Of a stretch of 41,184 bases of DNA, positions 15,335 through 23,454 are shown piece after piece. Source of the DNA: Bacillota bacterium (GTDB lineage Bacteria; Bacillota; Sulfobacillia; DUSP01; JBFMCS01); contig JBFMCS010000018.1 in the NCBI GenBank assembly GCA_040754315.1, forward strand, positions 1 through 41,184, written 5' to 3'. Made by a program: the position numbers and the translations under genes. The notes below the pieces were generated by a model. That model searched no databases. It saw only the letters and a program-made list of their open reading frames with translations, and was not told the DNA's origin. Numbering within the stretch: position 1 is the stretch's first letter; every line of letters begins with the position of its first letter.

Positions 15335-16407
15335 GAGGCTCCCCCCCGATCAAGTCCTAACGCCTTCGCGACAGCTCCCAGGGCAGCAGGGACCTCTTCG
15401 GGCCGGACGGCCATCTCCATGGCGATACCCGGATCCTTCAGGCCGTGCCCAGTCAGAACGCACACTACCCTGGAGTAATGGGCCAGGCGGCCAGTCCTGT
15501 TCAGTTTCACAAGTCCCGCCACGGAGGCTGCCGAGGCCGGCTCGGCAAATATGCCCTCCAAGGAGGCCAGGAGCCTGTAGGCTTCCAGGATCTCCTGGTC
15601 GGTCACGGCCTCTACCAGGCCGCCGGATTCATCCCTGGCCCTTATGGCGCCCTCCCAGCTGGCAGGGTTGCCTATGCGTATGGCCGTGGCTATGGTCTCG
15701 GGGTTGGGCACCGGCCGTCCCAGTACCAGGGGGGAGGCCCCGGCGGCCTGGAAACCCAGCATTTGCGGGAGGGATTGGGCCTTGCCGGCGCCCCGGTACT
15801 CGCAAAAGCCCCTCCAGTAGGCGGTTATGTTCCCGGCATTCCCCACCGGCAGGAGGAGGGCGTCCGGGGCGTCTCCCAGGGCATCACATATCTCAAAAGC
15901 CGCAGTCTTCTGTCCCTCTATGCGGTAGGGGTTCACGGAGTTCACCAGGGTAACAGGGTAGTTGGCGCACAGGTCCCGCACAATGGCGAGCGCATCGTCG
16001 AAACTCCCCTGGATGGAGAGGACCTTGGCGCCGTAGGACAGGGCCTGGGCCAGTTTCCCCAGGGCAATGTGGCCTCCGGGCACCAGCACGGCGCACTTGA
16101 TGCCCGCCCTGGCGGCATAGGCCGCCGCTGAGGCTGACGTGTTCCCTGTGGAGGCGCACATGATCATGCGTGAACCCTCCTCCAGCGCCTTGGCCACGGC
16201 TACTACCATCCCCCTGTCCTTGAAGGACCCGGTGGGGTTCATGCCCTCCAGTTTGAGGTAGACCCTGGGGGCTTGCCCCAGGTACTCCCTAAGCCTCGGC
16301 GCCTCTAGGAGAGGCGTGCCCCCTTCCGCCATTCCAAGTAACGGGGTCTTACCCGTCACGGGCAAGCCCTCCCGGTGCTCGGCTATGACCCCTCTCCACA
16401 CTCCCAT
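15331..16407 (-). CDS. thrC: threonine synthase
   Basis: A 358-aa PLP enzyme that converts O-phosphohomoserine to threonine. The PLP lysine is Lys63 in NPTGSFKDRGM, preceded by VYLKLEG. CASTGNTSASAAAYAARAG is the phosphate or substrate loop, LLLPVGNAGNITAYWRG is the PLP-phosphate glycine loop, and GIFAEPASAASVAGL and LTGHGLKD complete the fold. The length fits the short bacterial class (about 350 aa). ATG 16407 follows GGGGGGAGAACC. Its stop overlaps the kinase fusion, so product supply and use are coupled. Expression is controlled by the T-box leader directly upstream. Confidence 0.97.
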   Translation of the reverse strand: MGVWRGVIAEHREGLPVTGKTPLLGMAEGGTPLLEAPRLREYLGQAPRVYLKLEGMNPTGSFKDRGMVVAVAKALEEGSRMIMCASTGNTSASAAAYAARAGIKCAVLVPGGHIALGKLAQALSYGAKVLSIQGSFDDALAIVRDLCANYPVTLVNSVNPYRIEGQKTAAFEICDALGDAPDALLLPVGNAGNITAYWRGFCEYRGAGKAQSLPQMLGFQAAGASPLVLGRPVPNPETIATAIRIGNPASWEGAIRARDESGGLVEAVTDQEILEAYRLLASLEGIFAEPASAASVAGLVKLNRTGRLAHYSRVVCVLTGHGLKDPGIAMEMAVRPEEVPAALGAVAKALGLDRGGAS

Positions 16408-16425
16408 GGTTCTCCCCCCTATCTA

Positions 16426-16457
16426 TAAACAAAGAGCCCCGTTAGGGACGAGGCTCT
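16426..16457 (-). terminator. T-box regulated intrinsic terminator
   Basis: AGAGCC (16457-16452) pairs with GGCTCT (16438-16433), with inner CCC/GGG pairing, followed by TTTGTTTA. It lies directly after the T-box motif and shares its 5' arm with the antiterminator, as expected for transcription attenuation. Confidence 0.85.
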
Positions 16458-16665
16458 CTCGCGGTTCCACCCTGGTTGGCCCTGCAAAGGGCCCTGCTTA
16501 CCGGCGTTACGCACGCCCTCTCCTTAACGGGGAGCACCGGCAGAGCCTACAAGGCAAGTGCCCTTCGGTCTGCGGCTCCGGGGTGGTTTTCGCCTCGCCG
16601 CCCGGCTTCCAGCCTGGTCCGGGCTCTCTGCGCTTTGAGGCTACTCGTCCCCCTCACGGCTTTTT
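16426..16665 (-). promoter_or_regulatory. T-box riboswitch leader of the threonine operon
   Basis: On the minus strand the T-box sequence AGGGTGGAACCGCG (16473-16460) matches the consensus exactly and precedes a terminator. Upstream are a GACGAGTAG loop-E-like element, AGAGAGCC, GACCGAAGGG after stem I, and CCGTTA. In the stem I 3' side, GAAAACCACC places an ACC threonine codon (16587-16585) where the specifier normally sits. Uncharged tRNA-Thr would therefore stabilise the antiterminator and turn on thrC and thrB-lysC. The specifier assignment is by pattern; a covariance fold would settle it. Confidence 0.93.
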
Positions 16666-16679
16666 CCTGGATTGCCCCT

Positions 16680-16708
16680 ATTCTAACACCGGCCTTGGCT
16701 GGCGTCAA
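16680..16708 (-). promoter_or_regulatory. Sigma-A-type promoter of the thrC operon
   Basis: TTGACG (16708-16703) and TAGAAT (16685-16680) are separated by exactly 17 bases on the minus strand. Transcription would start about 10 bases upstream of the first T-box element. The promoter lies within the last codons of the rsgA remnant; the -10 box includes its TAG stop. Confidence 0.82.
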
Positions 16709-17346
16709 TCGCCGGCACTGGCCGTGGACCTAGACTGATCTCCGGCTCACCAAAGAGCGACTCACGCTGGAGCTTCCAGTAGTTCTCGAGGCGCCCTGGA
16801 GGCAATGTGCCTTGTCTCACGGCCTCCTTGACAGCGCACTTGGGTTCGGACTCATGCCGGCAATCCCGGAAGTGACACTCCTCGCCAGCTCCTCAATGTC
16901 CTGGAAGGACATAGACAGGTCGGCGCCGGCCACCTGGATCTCCCTCGTGCCGGGGGTATCGATGACCATCGCGCCTCCGGGCAGCACCAGCATCTGCCTG
17001 TGAGTTGTAGTGTGCCTGCCCTTCCCTCCAGCCCTCATCTCCCCTGTTGCCAGCACTTCCCTATTCATGAGCTTGTTTATCAGGGTAGACTTGCCCACAC
17101 CTGAGGACCCGGTGAACCCCACGGTTTGCCCCCTTTTCAGGTACCGGCACACGGGGCCAAGCCCTCGTCACTGAGGCTTGAGGCAACGATCACATCTACC
17201 CCTGGAGCCACCGACTCCACCTCTGTGACCCTGGTATCGATGTCGGGGCACCGGTCGGCCTTGGTCAGCGCAAGGACAGGTGTAGCCATGCTGTCCCAGG
17301 TGATGGCAAGGATCTCTCCGCCACTCCTCGAAGACTTGACTATTGT
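16683..17346 (-). pseudogene. rsgA: rsgA (ribosome biogenesis GTPase), 5'-truncated and frameshifted
   Basis: Three frames together give the last two-thirds of RsgA, a circularly permuted GTPase that matures the 30S subunit. The first piece ends ATPVLALTKADRCPD and VESVAPGVDVIV (G4-like NKAD region). The second has G1 GSSGVGKSTLINKLM, GRHTTTHRQM and G3 VIDTPGTREIQ. The third carries the zinc knuckle ECHFRDCRHESEPKCAV and the tail LENYWKLQRESLFGEPEISL, ending at TAG 16683. Frame breaks are near 17150 and 16888. The N-terminal OB-fold domain (about 100 residues) is absent; homology stops near 17340, exactly where the lower-GC cassette begins. It is a decayed copy, so a functional rsgA should exist elsewhere unless it is dispensable. 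Confidence 0.88.
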
Positions 17347-17367
17347 AGATGGGGTGAAAAGATACAA

Positions 17368-18309
17368 CTAACACTCACGTCGTTGTTTCTCCAAAAAGAT
17401 TGCACCCAAGAAATCCAATATTATTCTGGACGCAACTTGCGGAGTAACCTCAGTCGGATCATACTGAGGAGCTACTTCCACGAAGTCAAAACCTACAACA
17501 TCACCCATTCGCGCAATACCGCGAAGTATGTCGACCACTTCATAGTAATCAAAACCGCCAGGTGAGGGTGTTCCTGTTCCTGGAGCCAGTGAAGGATCAA
17601 GTGCATCACAGTCCATAGTCACATAGTACCTTTCAGACTTGGGTATTTGGGCAAGAACATTTTCCAGTCCCTGTTCACGGAACTGCCGAACACCAAACAG
17701 TATACAACCGTGATCTCGAGCTGAATCGAAGTCTTCATGTCGACTGGAACCTGGCCCCCTAATCCCCAACTGTGCGATCCCACTTATATGCTTCATTTCG
17801 CTGGCACGACGGATCGGGCTGCCATGACCCTCAGTTACTCCGTGCCTAATATCAACAAAATCGAGATGGGCGTCTAACTGGACCAATACAAAAGGGTCCT
17901 GCCCTTCATATGCTCTAAGGACGGGTATCGTAATGGCATGGTCACCGCCGATCACCACGGGCATAGCTCCCTTGGCCAAAATCTTCCTGATCATAGTCTC
18001 CGCATTGTCAAGACACTGTCTGGGATCACCATGAATAATATCGCTATCTCCACAGTCAACCATTCTGACGCCTTTCAAGAGATACTCGTCCAGTTCGTGA
18101 TCATAGTAACCTACATCCACAAGGGAGTACAAAGTTGAGGCATTTCGCACTGCACGTGGTCCCATGCGTGCACCTGAACGATACTGGCAACCCAGGTCAT
18201 AGGGAATACCCACTATTGCCACATCAACGTCGAGTTCTTCAAAATCCGTCACCACCGGCAAACGACAGAATGATGGAATTCCCGTAAACGGCAGATTTAG
18301 TCTCTGCAA
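17368..18309 (-). CDS. agmatinase/arginase-family ureohydrolase
   Basis: A 313-aa manganese (or nickel) ureohydrolase. Ligand motifs are PVVIGGDHAITIP, LVQLDAHLDFVD and VTMDCDALDPSLAPGTGTPS, and DFVEVAPQYD near the C-terminus; these give the His/Asp residues of the binuclear metal centre. The family hydrolyses guanidino compounds to urea: agmatine, guanidinobutyrate, guanidinopropionate or guanidine. The DAHLDFVD variant (rather than DAHTD) makes the substrate open. TTG 18309 is chosen because AAAGGAAGG (18326-18318) lies eight bases upstream; the ATG at 18342 has no ribosome site and sits just behind the symporter stop. Last gene of the Lrp-peptide-symporter cassette, in lower-GC DNA. Confidence 0.88.
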   Translation of the reverse strand: MQRLNLPFTGIPSFCRLPVVTDFEELDVDVAIVGIPYDLGCQYRSGARMGPRAVRNASTLYSLVDVGYYDHELDEYLLKGVRMVDCGDSDIIHGDPRQCLDNAETMIRKILAKGAMPVVIGGDHAITIPVLRAYEGQDPFVLVQLDAHLDFVDIRHGVTEGHGSPIRRASEMKHISGIAQLGIRGPGSSRHEDFDSARDHGCILFGVRQFREQGLENVLAQIPKSERYYVTMDCDALDPSLAPGTGTPSPGGFDYYEVVDILRGIARMGDVVGFDFVEVAPQYDPTEVTPQVASRIILDFLGAIFLEKQRREC

Positions 18310-18346
18310 AAAGCGCACCTTCCTTTCTCTCATTATGGTCATTTGA

Positions 18347-19798
18347 TTATGACTTCAGCTTATCCAAGATCTCATCTGAAGGAGGTGCAGTTACGGCGCT
18401 GACTGCTATCATAACCACCAATCCTGTTACAGCACCAATACCAACGGTAACCCAAAAGTTCGTTGGCGTAAACAAGATCAAGTATGAGTATAAACAAACG
18501 CCTACAACAATTGAAGCCAGTGCCCCTGCTTTGCTTGCCTTATCCCAAAACAATCCCACGAGAAGTGGAGAAGCTACTGCAATACCCACACCCGAAAGAC
18601 CGATATTCATTATGATGAAAAGAAACTCTGGAGGTTTAGCAATAGATAGACCGAAAACTACGAGGGTGACGGCGATAATTGTTAGTCTTGTTATTAACAA
18701 TACCAGCTTATCGGGCGCAGCTTTATTGATTGTTCTACGATATATATCTTCTGACACCGCAGTACCCACTACAAGCAAAATAGAGTCGATAGTTGACATC
18801 ATCGCCGATACTATGCCAATCATCATGAAGGCAGCTATAAAGGCTGGCAGGAAATTGATGGCCATTTGGATAGTGGCATAATCAGCATCCGCCAATCCAG
18901 GCAATGCGACTCTTCCCACAAGACCGATGAAATAGTTGGAATTTATCAATGTGGCCATGAGCAGTGTGGCTATAAGAAAAGTACCCATACTCCTCTTGCC
19001 GGTATCTCTTATTGCCATAAACCTAATGCTCAGATAAGGGTTGGAAATGAATACGATGAACCAAAATATATAGCTACCAATTACTCCAGCCGGAGTGAAC
19101 ACTTCCGCGTCGAAAACACCCATTAAAGTGGGGTCAATCTGTTGAAGCTGAGCGTTGAGGCCAGATAGCCCTCCCACCCAAACGTAACAAACCCCAATCA
19201 AAACTGCGGAAAAAATTAACATAGGTATTGCTTGGATGGCATCAGTCCAAACCACCGCTCGGAACCCCCCGACTGCTACATAAAACCCTACGATAAGCGT
19301 AAAGAGCACCAAACCCACCGTTGAAGGAATTCCAAGTATTGACTCAAATAAAATCGAGGCTCCTTTGTATTGAGCCATCAAAGGAAACGTGTAAAAGATA
19401 ACAATCACGAGAGCCAAGATAACTCTTACAGCATCACTTCCATATCGCTCTCCTAGATAACTCGGGATGGTCATCGTATCCAAACGAAGGCTATACTTCC
19501 TAAGTCTACTAGTGAGAAGAAGCGCAGGGATTACCATTCCTGGTATGATCGCTATTGTAACCCAGAAAGCCGGCCACCCAATGTGATATGCCATGGCAGG
19601 TTCACCCATGTAGATTGACGCGCTGGTTGAAGATGCAATATAAGAAAACGCAATCAAGAGCGGGTGCATCGAACGACCACCCAAACCATGCTCCAGCATG
19701 CCTTTACTAGCACTCTTAGACGCAAACCACCCGATCACGAGCATTCCAACGAGATACACAGCCAAAAAAGTGAACCCCCATACCATTAATGGTGACAA
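18347..19798 (-). CDS. sodium:solute symporter (SSS family)
   Basis: A 483-aa membrane protein with about thirteen hydrophobic helices of the LeuT-like SSS fold. Typical features are the early SYIASSTSASIYMGEPAMAY (helix 2 region, Na+ site), TMTIPSYLGERYG, VAVGGFRAVVWTDAIQAIPM (the conserved GG-x3-VxxTD-x2-Q segment) and GIVSAMMSTIDSILLVVGTA in helix 9 with the second Na+ site. The closest known groups are pantothenate, proline and monocarboxylate symporters, but the substrate cannot be told. TTG 19798 has AAAGGAG nine bases upstream. It is preceded by the 32-aa membrane peptide and followed after four bases by the ureohydrolase frame, so uptake of the ureohydrolase substrate is a fair inference. 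Confidence 0.92.
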   Translation of the reverse strand: MSPLMVWGFTFLAVYLVGMLVIGWFASKSASKGMLEHGLGGRSMHPLLIAFSYIASSTSASIYMGEPAMAYHIGWPAFWVTIAIIPGMVIPALLLTSRLRKYSLRLDTMTIPSYLGERYGSDAVRVILALVIVIFYTFPLMAQYKGASILFESILGIPSTVGLVLFTLIVGFYVAVGGFRAVVWTDAIQAIPMLIFSAVLIGVCYVWVGGLSGLNAQLQQIDPTLMGVFDAEVFTPAGVIGSYIFWFIVFISNPYLSIRFMAIRDTGKRSMGTFLIATLLMATLINSNYFIGLVGRVALPGLADADYATIQMAINFLPAFIAAFMMIGIVSAMMSTIDSILLVVGTAVSEDIYRRTINKAAPDKLVLLITRLTIIAVTLVVFGLSIAKPPEFLFIIMNIGLSGVGIAVASPLLVGLFWDKASKAGALASIVVGVCLYSYLILFTPTNFWVTVGIGAVTGLVVMIAVSAVTAPPSDEILDKLKS

Positions 19799-19818
19799 TA
19801 CAATGCACTCCTTTCATC

Positions 19819-19917
19819 TCAGGCATCCTCTAAAGTTCGCAGATACCAGATGATTGCTAGGACACTAATGACAAAATGAGCTGCCAGCAACCACAATAAC
19901 AGGACATAACCAGGCAT
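19819..19917 (-). CDS. 32-residue single-helix membrane peptide beside the symporter
   Basis: ATG 19917 follows a strong GGAGGGGAGGTGTTGGGA ribosome site and opens a 32-codon frame. It encodes MPGYVLLLWLLAAHFVISVL and then AIIWYLRTLEDA: one hydrophobic helix of about 22 residues followed by a short charged tail. It ends 20 bases before the symporter start and 34 bases after the Lrp gene. Very small membrane proteins next to SSS transporters are known as accessory or stabilising subunits. This one has the right size, topology and position, although I do not recognise the exact sequence. It is easily missed by gene callers. Confidence 0.78.
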   Translation of the reverse strand: MPGYVLLLWLLAAHFVISVLAIIWYLRTLEDA

Positions 19918-19951
19918 TCCCAACACCTCCCCTCCAAATAAAGACTTGGTC

Positions 19952-20419
19952 TTAACTCTCTGCGCCTACTCCTATTTGGCCAGTTTCTTTATAGATCTTC
20001 ATGATGACGAATGTATCGGTATCAAGTATTCCTTCAACCGTCATGATTCTCTCAAGCAGAAACTCGGAAAGTCTCGATATGTCCTCGATATTGACCCTGA
20101 TGTATATATGGTACTGACCAGTTGTTATTGCAACGAATTGAACCTCCGGGAACTTGGATAAATTTCGAGCCACTTCATCTACTCTTCGCCTATCTGCTTT
20201 TATTCCTATCATGGCTGGAGCACCAAAACCAAGTGCAAAAACGTCCCCTAAAGCTGTTACTAAAATAATATTATCGTTTATCAGCCTTCTCAGTTTCTTT
20301 CGTATCGTTGCTTCCGCCAAACCGATTTCTTTAACTAACTTGGAAAGGGGAATTCTACCATCAACTTGAAGAAGTTTTATAATTTTAGCTTCATACTCAT
20401 CTATCTGTTTAAAATACAT
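19952..20419 (-). CDS. Lrp/AsnC-family transcriptional regulator
   Basis: A 155-aa protein. The N-terminal helix-turn-helix is DEYEAKIIKLLQVDGRIPLS then LVKEIGLAEATIRKKLRRL, the AsnC signature. The C-terminal RAM domain (about 65-150) includes AMIGIKADRRRVDEVARNL, FVAITTGQYHIYIRV and TVEGILDTDTFVIM, which bind amino acids and form octamers. ATG 20419 follows GGGAGGGGCAAGT. It heads the low-GC cassette, so it likely senses an amino acid or polyamine precursor and controls the symporter and ureohydrolase genes. A TAAAAT -10-like element lies about 50 bases upstream but its -35 partner is poor. Confidence 0.9.
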   Translation of the reverse strand: MYFKQIDEYEAKIIKLLQVDGRIPLSKLVKEIGLAEATIRKKLRRLINDNIILVTALGDVFALGFGAPAMIGIKADRRRVDEVARNLSKFPEVQFVAITTGQYHIYIRVNIEDISRLSEFLLERIMTVEGILDTDTFVIMKIYKETGQIGVGAES

Positions 20420-21310
<891 letters not shown>

Positions 21311-21475
21311 ACGGGCCAAACCGTTCAGGTCTAGGGAGCCCATGGGCTGGTGGAAATGTGGTGTTGAGCAACGCATGATTACACATCCACGGGCCAACTG
21401 GCGAGGGCTAAGGTTGGATCAAAGGGTGAGTCGCCCTTGACAGCAGAAAACTACCTGCTCACCTCGGGTCGTTTC

Positions 21476-22189
21476 CTATCCCACCCGTTTGACATCGATT
21501 CCCCCCATTATGGCCCGGCCCTGAATGTGGACATGAGAGCGGGAAGGGGTCTCCGGCCTCTGTTCAACCCGCTTGCTTGCCAGGATGCCACCGGATTCCT
21601 CCCCGAGAAAGCCTAGGCCACCTAGGAAGACCCACCCCTCGCAGGTAAGGGACAGGTCGCGCGGCACCTTGATGTCCGCTCCCCCCATGAAGGCTGTGAA
21701 GTCAAGGTACAGGTCCCCGTCTGGTATGGTCGCCCTGGTCAGGTCCAGGTCAACTCCACCCATGACCGCCACGTAGCTGCCGTTCTTGGGTTCCCACGGC
21801 TGCTTTCCCAGCTGGATACCGCTCATGAAGGCCCACTGCGTGGCACTGCCGCGACTGGAGCCCTTCAGAAGGCTGAGGCCTAAGAGCACGATGACCAGGG
21901 GCCAGAAGACCCTCCACAGGAAGGCGAGGCTCGCGTCAAACCAGCCCAGGTTACGCCCGAGGATCAACACTCCGGCCACCAGGATCACCCCTCCCAGGAG
22001 TGCCTCCCCGTAGGGCAGGGCACTACTACGGAAGGCCCGTACTATGGCGGCCAGGCCCCAGTAGACCAGCAGGAGAGGCCAGTAGGTCCACACGAGCCGT
22101 CCCACCTCGAAGTCAGTGAAGCCCAGGTTGTTCATGAGAAGACTCACACCGGTAAGCGTCACGGCGATCCCCAGTATCCACCGGCCCAA
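21476..22189 (-). CDS. LiaF-like membrane protein
   Basis: A 237-aa protein with four hydrophobic helices in the first 115 residues (two LiaI/LiaF-type pairs, such as WILGIAVTLTGVSLLMNNLG and FLWRVFWPLVIVLLGLSLL). A C-terminal beta-repeat domain follows, with YVAVMGGVDLDLTRATIPDG, DFTAFMGGADIKVP and RAIMGGIDVKRVG. This matches the cell-wall-active antibiotic response family, whose members modulate envelope-stress signalling; repeated MGG-(V/A)-D(L/I) turns are its signature. No two-component system is adjacent, so the role is by homology only. Downstream on the same strand no gene is coupled; upstream lies a zinc-ribbon membrane protein 58 bp away. Confidence 0.82.
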   Translation of the reverse strand: MGRWILGIAVTLTGVSLLMNNLGFTDFEVGRLVWTYWPLLLVYWGLAAIVRAFRSSALPYGEALLGGVILVAGVLILGRNLGWFDASLAFLWRVFWPLVIVLLGLSLLKGSSRGSATQWAFMSGIQLGKQPWEPKNGSYVAVMGGVDLDLTRATIPDGDLYLDFTAFMGGADIKVPRDLSLTCEGWVFLGGLGFLGEESGGILASKRVEQRPETPSRSHVHIQGRAIMGGIDVKRVG

Positions 22190-22247
22190 TACTAAAACGC
22201 CTCCTTCATTGTCGATCTCAGTTTAGGCAGAACCCGGTAGCCAGGGG

Positions 22248-22757
22248 TCAGTTCAGGTAACCTAACAGTAGCAGGACCAAGGCCAGGAGCGGCAGGCCTA
22301 TACCCACCGCCAGGGTGAAGCCCCGGGCCACGAATACCGAGTCCCTCAAGGGGGTACCCATTGGGGTCCTTGAGGGCTTGCCAAGGTTAACCCATATGGG
22401 ATGCCGGTTGAGAAGCCTCCAGCACAGTATCCCGGTCATGGCCAGGGCCAGGGGTAACCCCACTGTGGTGTACAGTGATGTCCTGCCCATAAAGAGGAGA
22501 ATGGCGTAGAGGGTAGCCGCAGGCCCGAAAACCACTAGTGAAGCCCACAGCGCGTATGTGCCGGCGCTAGGAAAGCCATGCTCAATGGTCTCTCTCAGGT
22601 GCTCCCGGAGTTCTGCCTCGCAATGGGGACACACGACCCAGGTTTCTTCAGCAAGTGGCCCGGAGTGGTGGTATTTTCTCCACGGGTGGACAACCTTGCA
22701 CATCCCATTGCAGGGTTCACCGCACCATTCACAACGCTCCCTCTTGACGTGCTCCAT
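22248..22757 (-). CDS. zinc-ribbon membrane protein of unknown function
   Basis: The 169-aa protein begins with a metal-binding segment, CEWCGEPCNGMC and later VVCPHCEAELREHL, giving two CxxC pairs. Three hydrophobic helices follow: about 72-95 (LWASLVVFGPAATLYAILLF), 100-118 and 147-167. The N-terminal domain should be cytoplasmic. I do not recognise the family. The ATG at 22757 is preferred because GAGAGG lies about nine bases upstream; a GTG nine bases earlier is too close to it. It is in the same direction as the LiaF-like gene and may share its transcript. Confidence 0.72.
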   Translation of the reverse strand: MEHVKRERCEWCGEPCNGMCKVVHPWRKYHHSGPLAEETWVVCPHCEAELREHLRETIEHGFPSAGTYALWASLVVFGPAATLYAILLFMGRTSLYTTVGLPLALAMTGILCWRLLNRHPIWVNLGKPSRTPMGTPLRDSVFVARGFTLAVGIGLPLLALVLLLLGYLN

Positions 22758-22919
22758 GGCAGTCACCCTCTCTCCAGTGTCGCCCCGGATTACTTCAACT
22801 CCAAACCCCCAAAACCCTCTCAGGATAGGTATGCCCAGATGGGTGGGAAGGCTGTGGGGAAAGGATAATGCTTATCCGGGTAGAATCCCTCAAAGGTACC
22901 GGGAAAGGGGGCTGTCACC

Positions 22920-23435
22920 TTGCGGGAACTGCTGGAGAACGCACTTGAGTTCGAACGCGAGGGACACTGTCACTACAAGGCTCTTGCGGCCGGCACCAGG
23001 AATGCCCTGGGAAAGAGGCTTTTTGAGGTTCTCGCTGAAGAGGAGCTGGACCATGCCCGGAGGGTTGAGACCCTCTACAAGGCCATCCAGGGGGGCCGCG
23101 AGCCCAAAGCCCTTGAGGCCAGTGACAGGACCCCGCTGGAAGAACGCATGAGAGAGTGCTTCCTGGGCCTTTACCCCGCGGAAAGGGCTCTTGACATGGA
23201 TAACGTGGAGGGGCTGGAGACCGCCATGGAGCGGGAGCGCCAGGGTCTCAAGATGTACCAGCGATTGCTGGAGGCCACCGGGGGGGACCAAGCGGGCCGT
23301 GCCTTCCTGGAGTCCCTGGTGGAAGAGGAATGGGAGCACTTGGAGGCGCTTGTCAACACCTATCGCTATCTCACCCTGACCGCCCAGTGGTTCGATGAAG
23401 AAGAGAGCAAACGGTGGAACTGGATGAACACCTAA
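22920..23435 (+). CDS. ferritin-like (rubrerythrin-type) diiron protein
   Basis: A 171-aa all-helical protein with the four-helix-bundle iron motifs. The first half has ALEFEREGHCHYKAL and EEELDHARRVETLY. The second has TAMERERQGLKMYQRLL and EEEWEHLEALVNTYRYL. These give two E-x6-Y and two E-x2-H pairs for a diiron site. The rubredoxin domain of classical rubrerythrin is absent. The likely role is peroxide reduction or iron handling in an anaerobe. TTG 22920 follows GGGAAAGGGGG. It lies 19 bases before the homoserine dehydrogenase gene in the same direction, so the two are probably co-transcribed, without an obvious functional link. Confidence 0.85.
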   Translation: MRELLENALEFEREGHCHYKALAAGTRNALGKRLFEVLAEEELDHARRVETLYKAIQGGREPKALEASDRTPLEERMRECFLGLYPAERALDMDNVEGLETAMERERQGLKMYQRLLEATGGDQAGRAFLESLVEEEWEHLEALVNTYRYLTLTAQWFDEEESKRWNWMNT

Positions 23436-23454
23436 AGATGAAAGGGGCGCCTCG

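Noticed and set aside
16430-16738. Plus-strand open frames over the T-box region as a gene
   Set aside because: The minus strand carries an exact T-box motif, terminator and promoter. The plus frames have no family similarity and no ribosome site.
21311-21475. Continuation of the IS21 istA gene
   Set aside because: I read all plus frames after the stop at 21310 and found no DDE-domain segments, so only the N-terminal stub is called.
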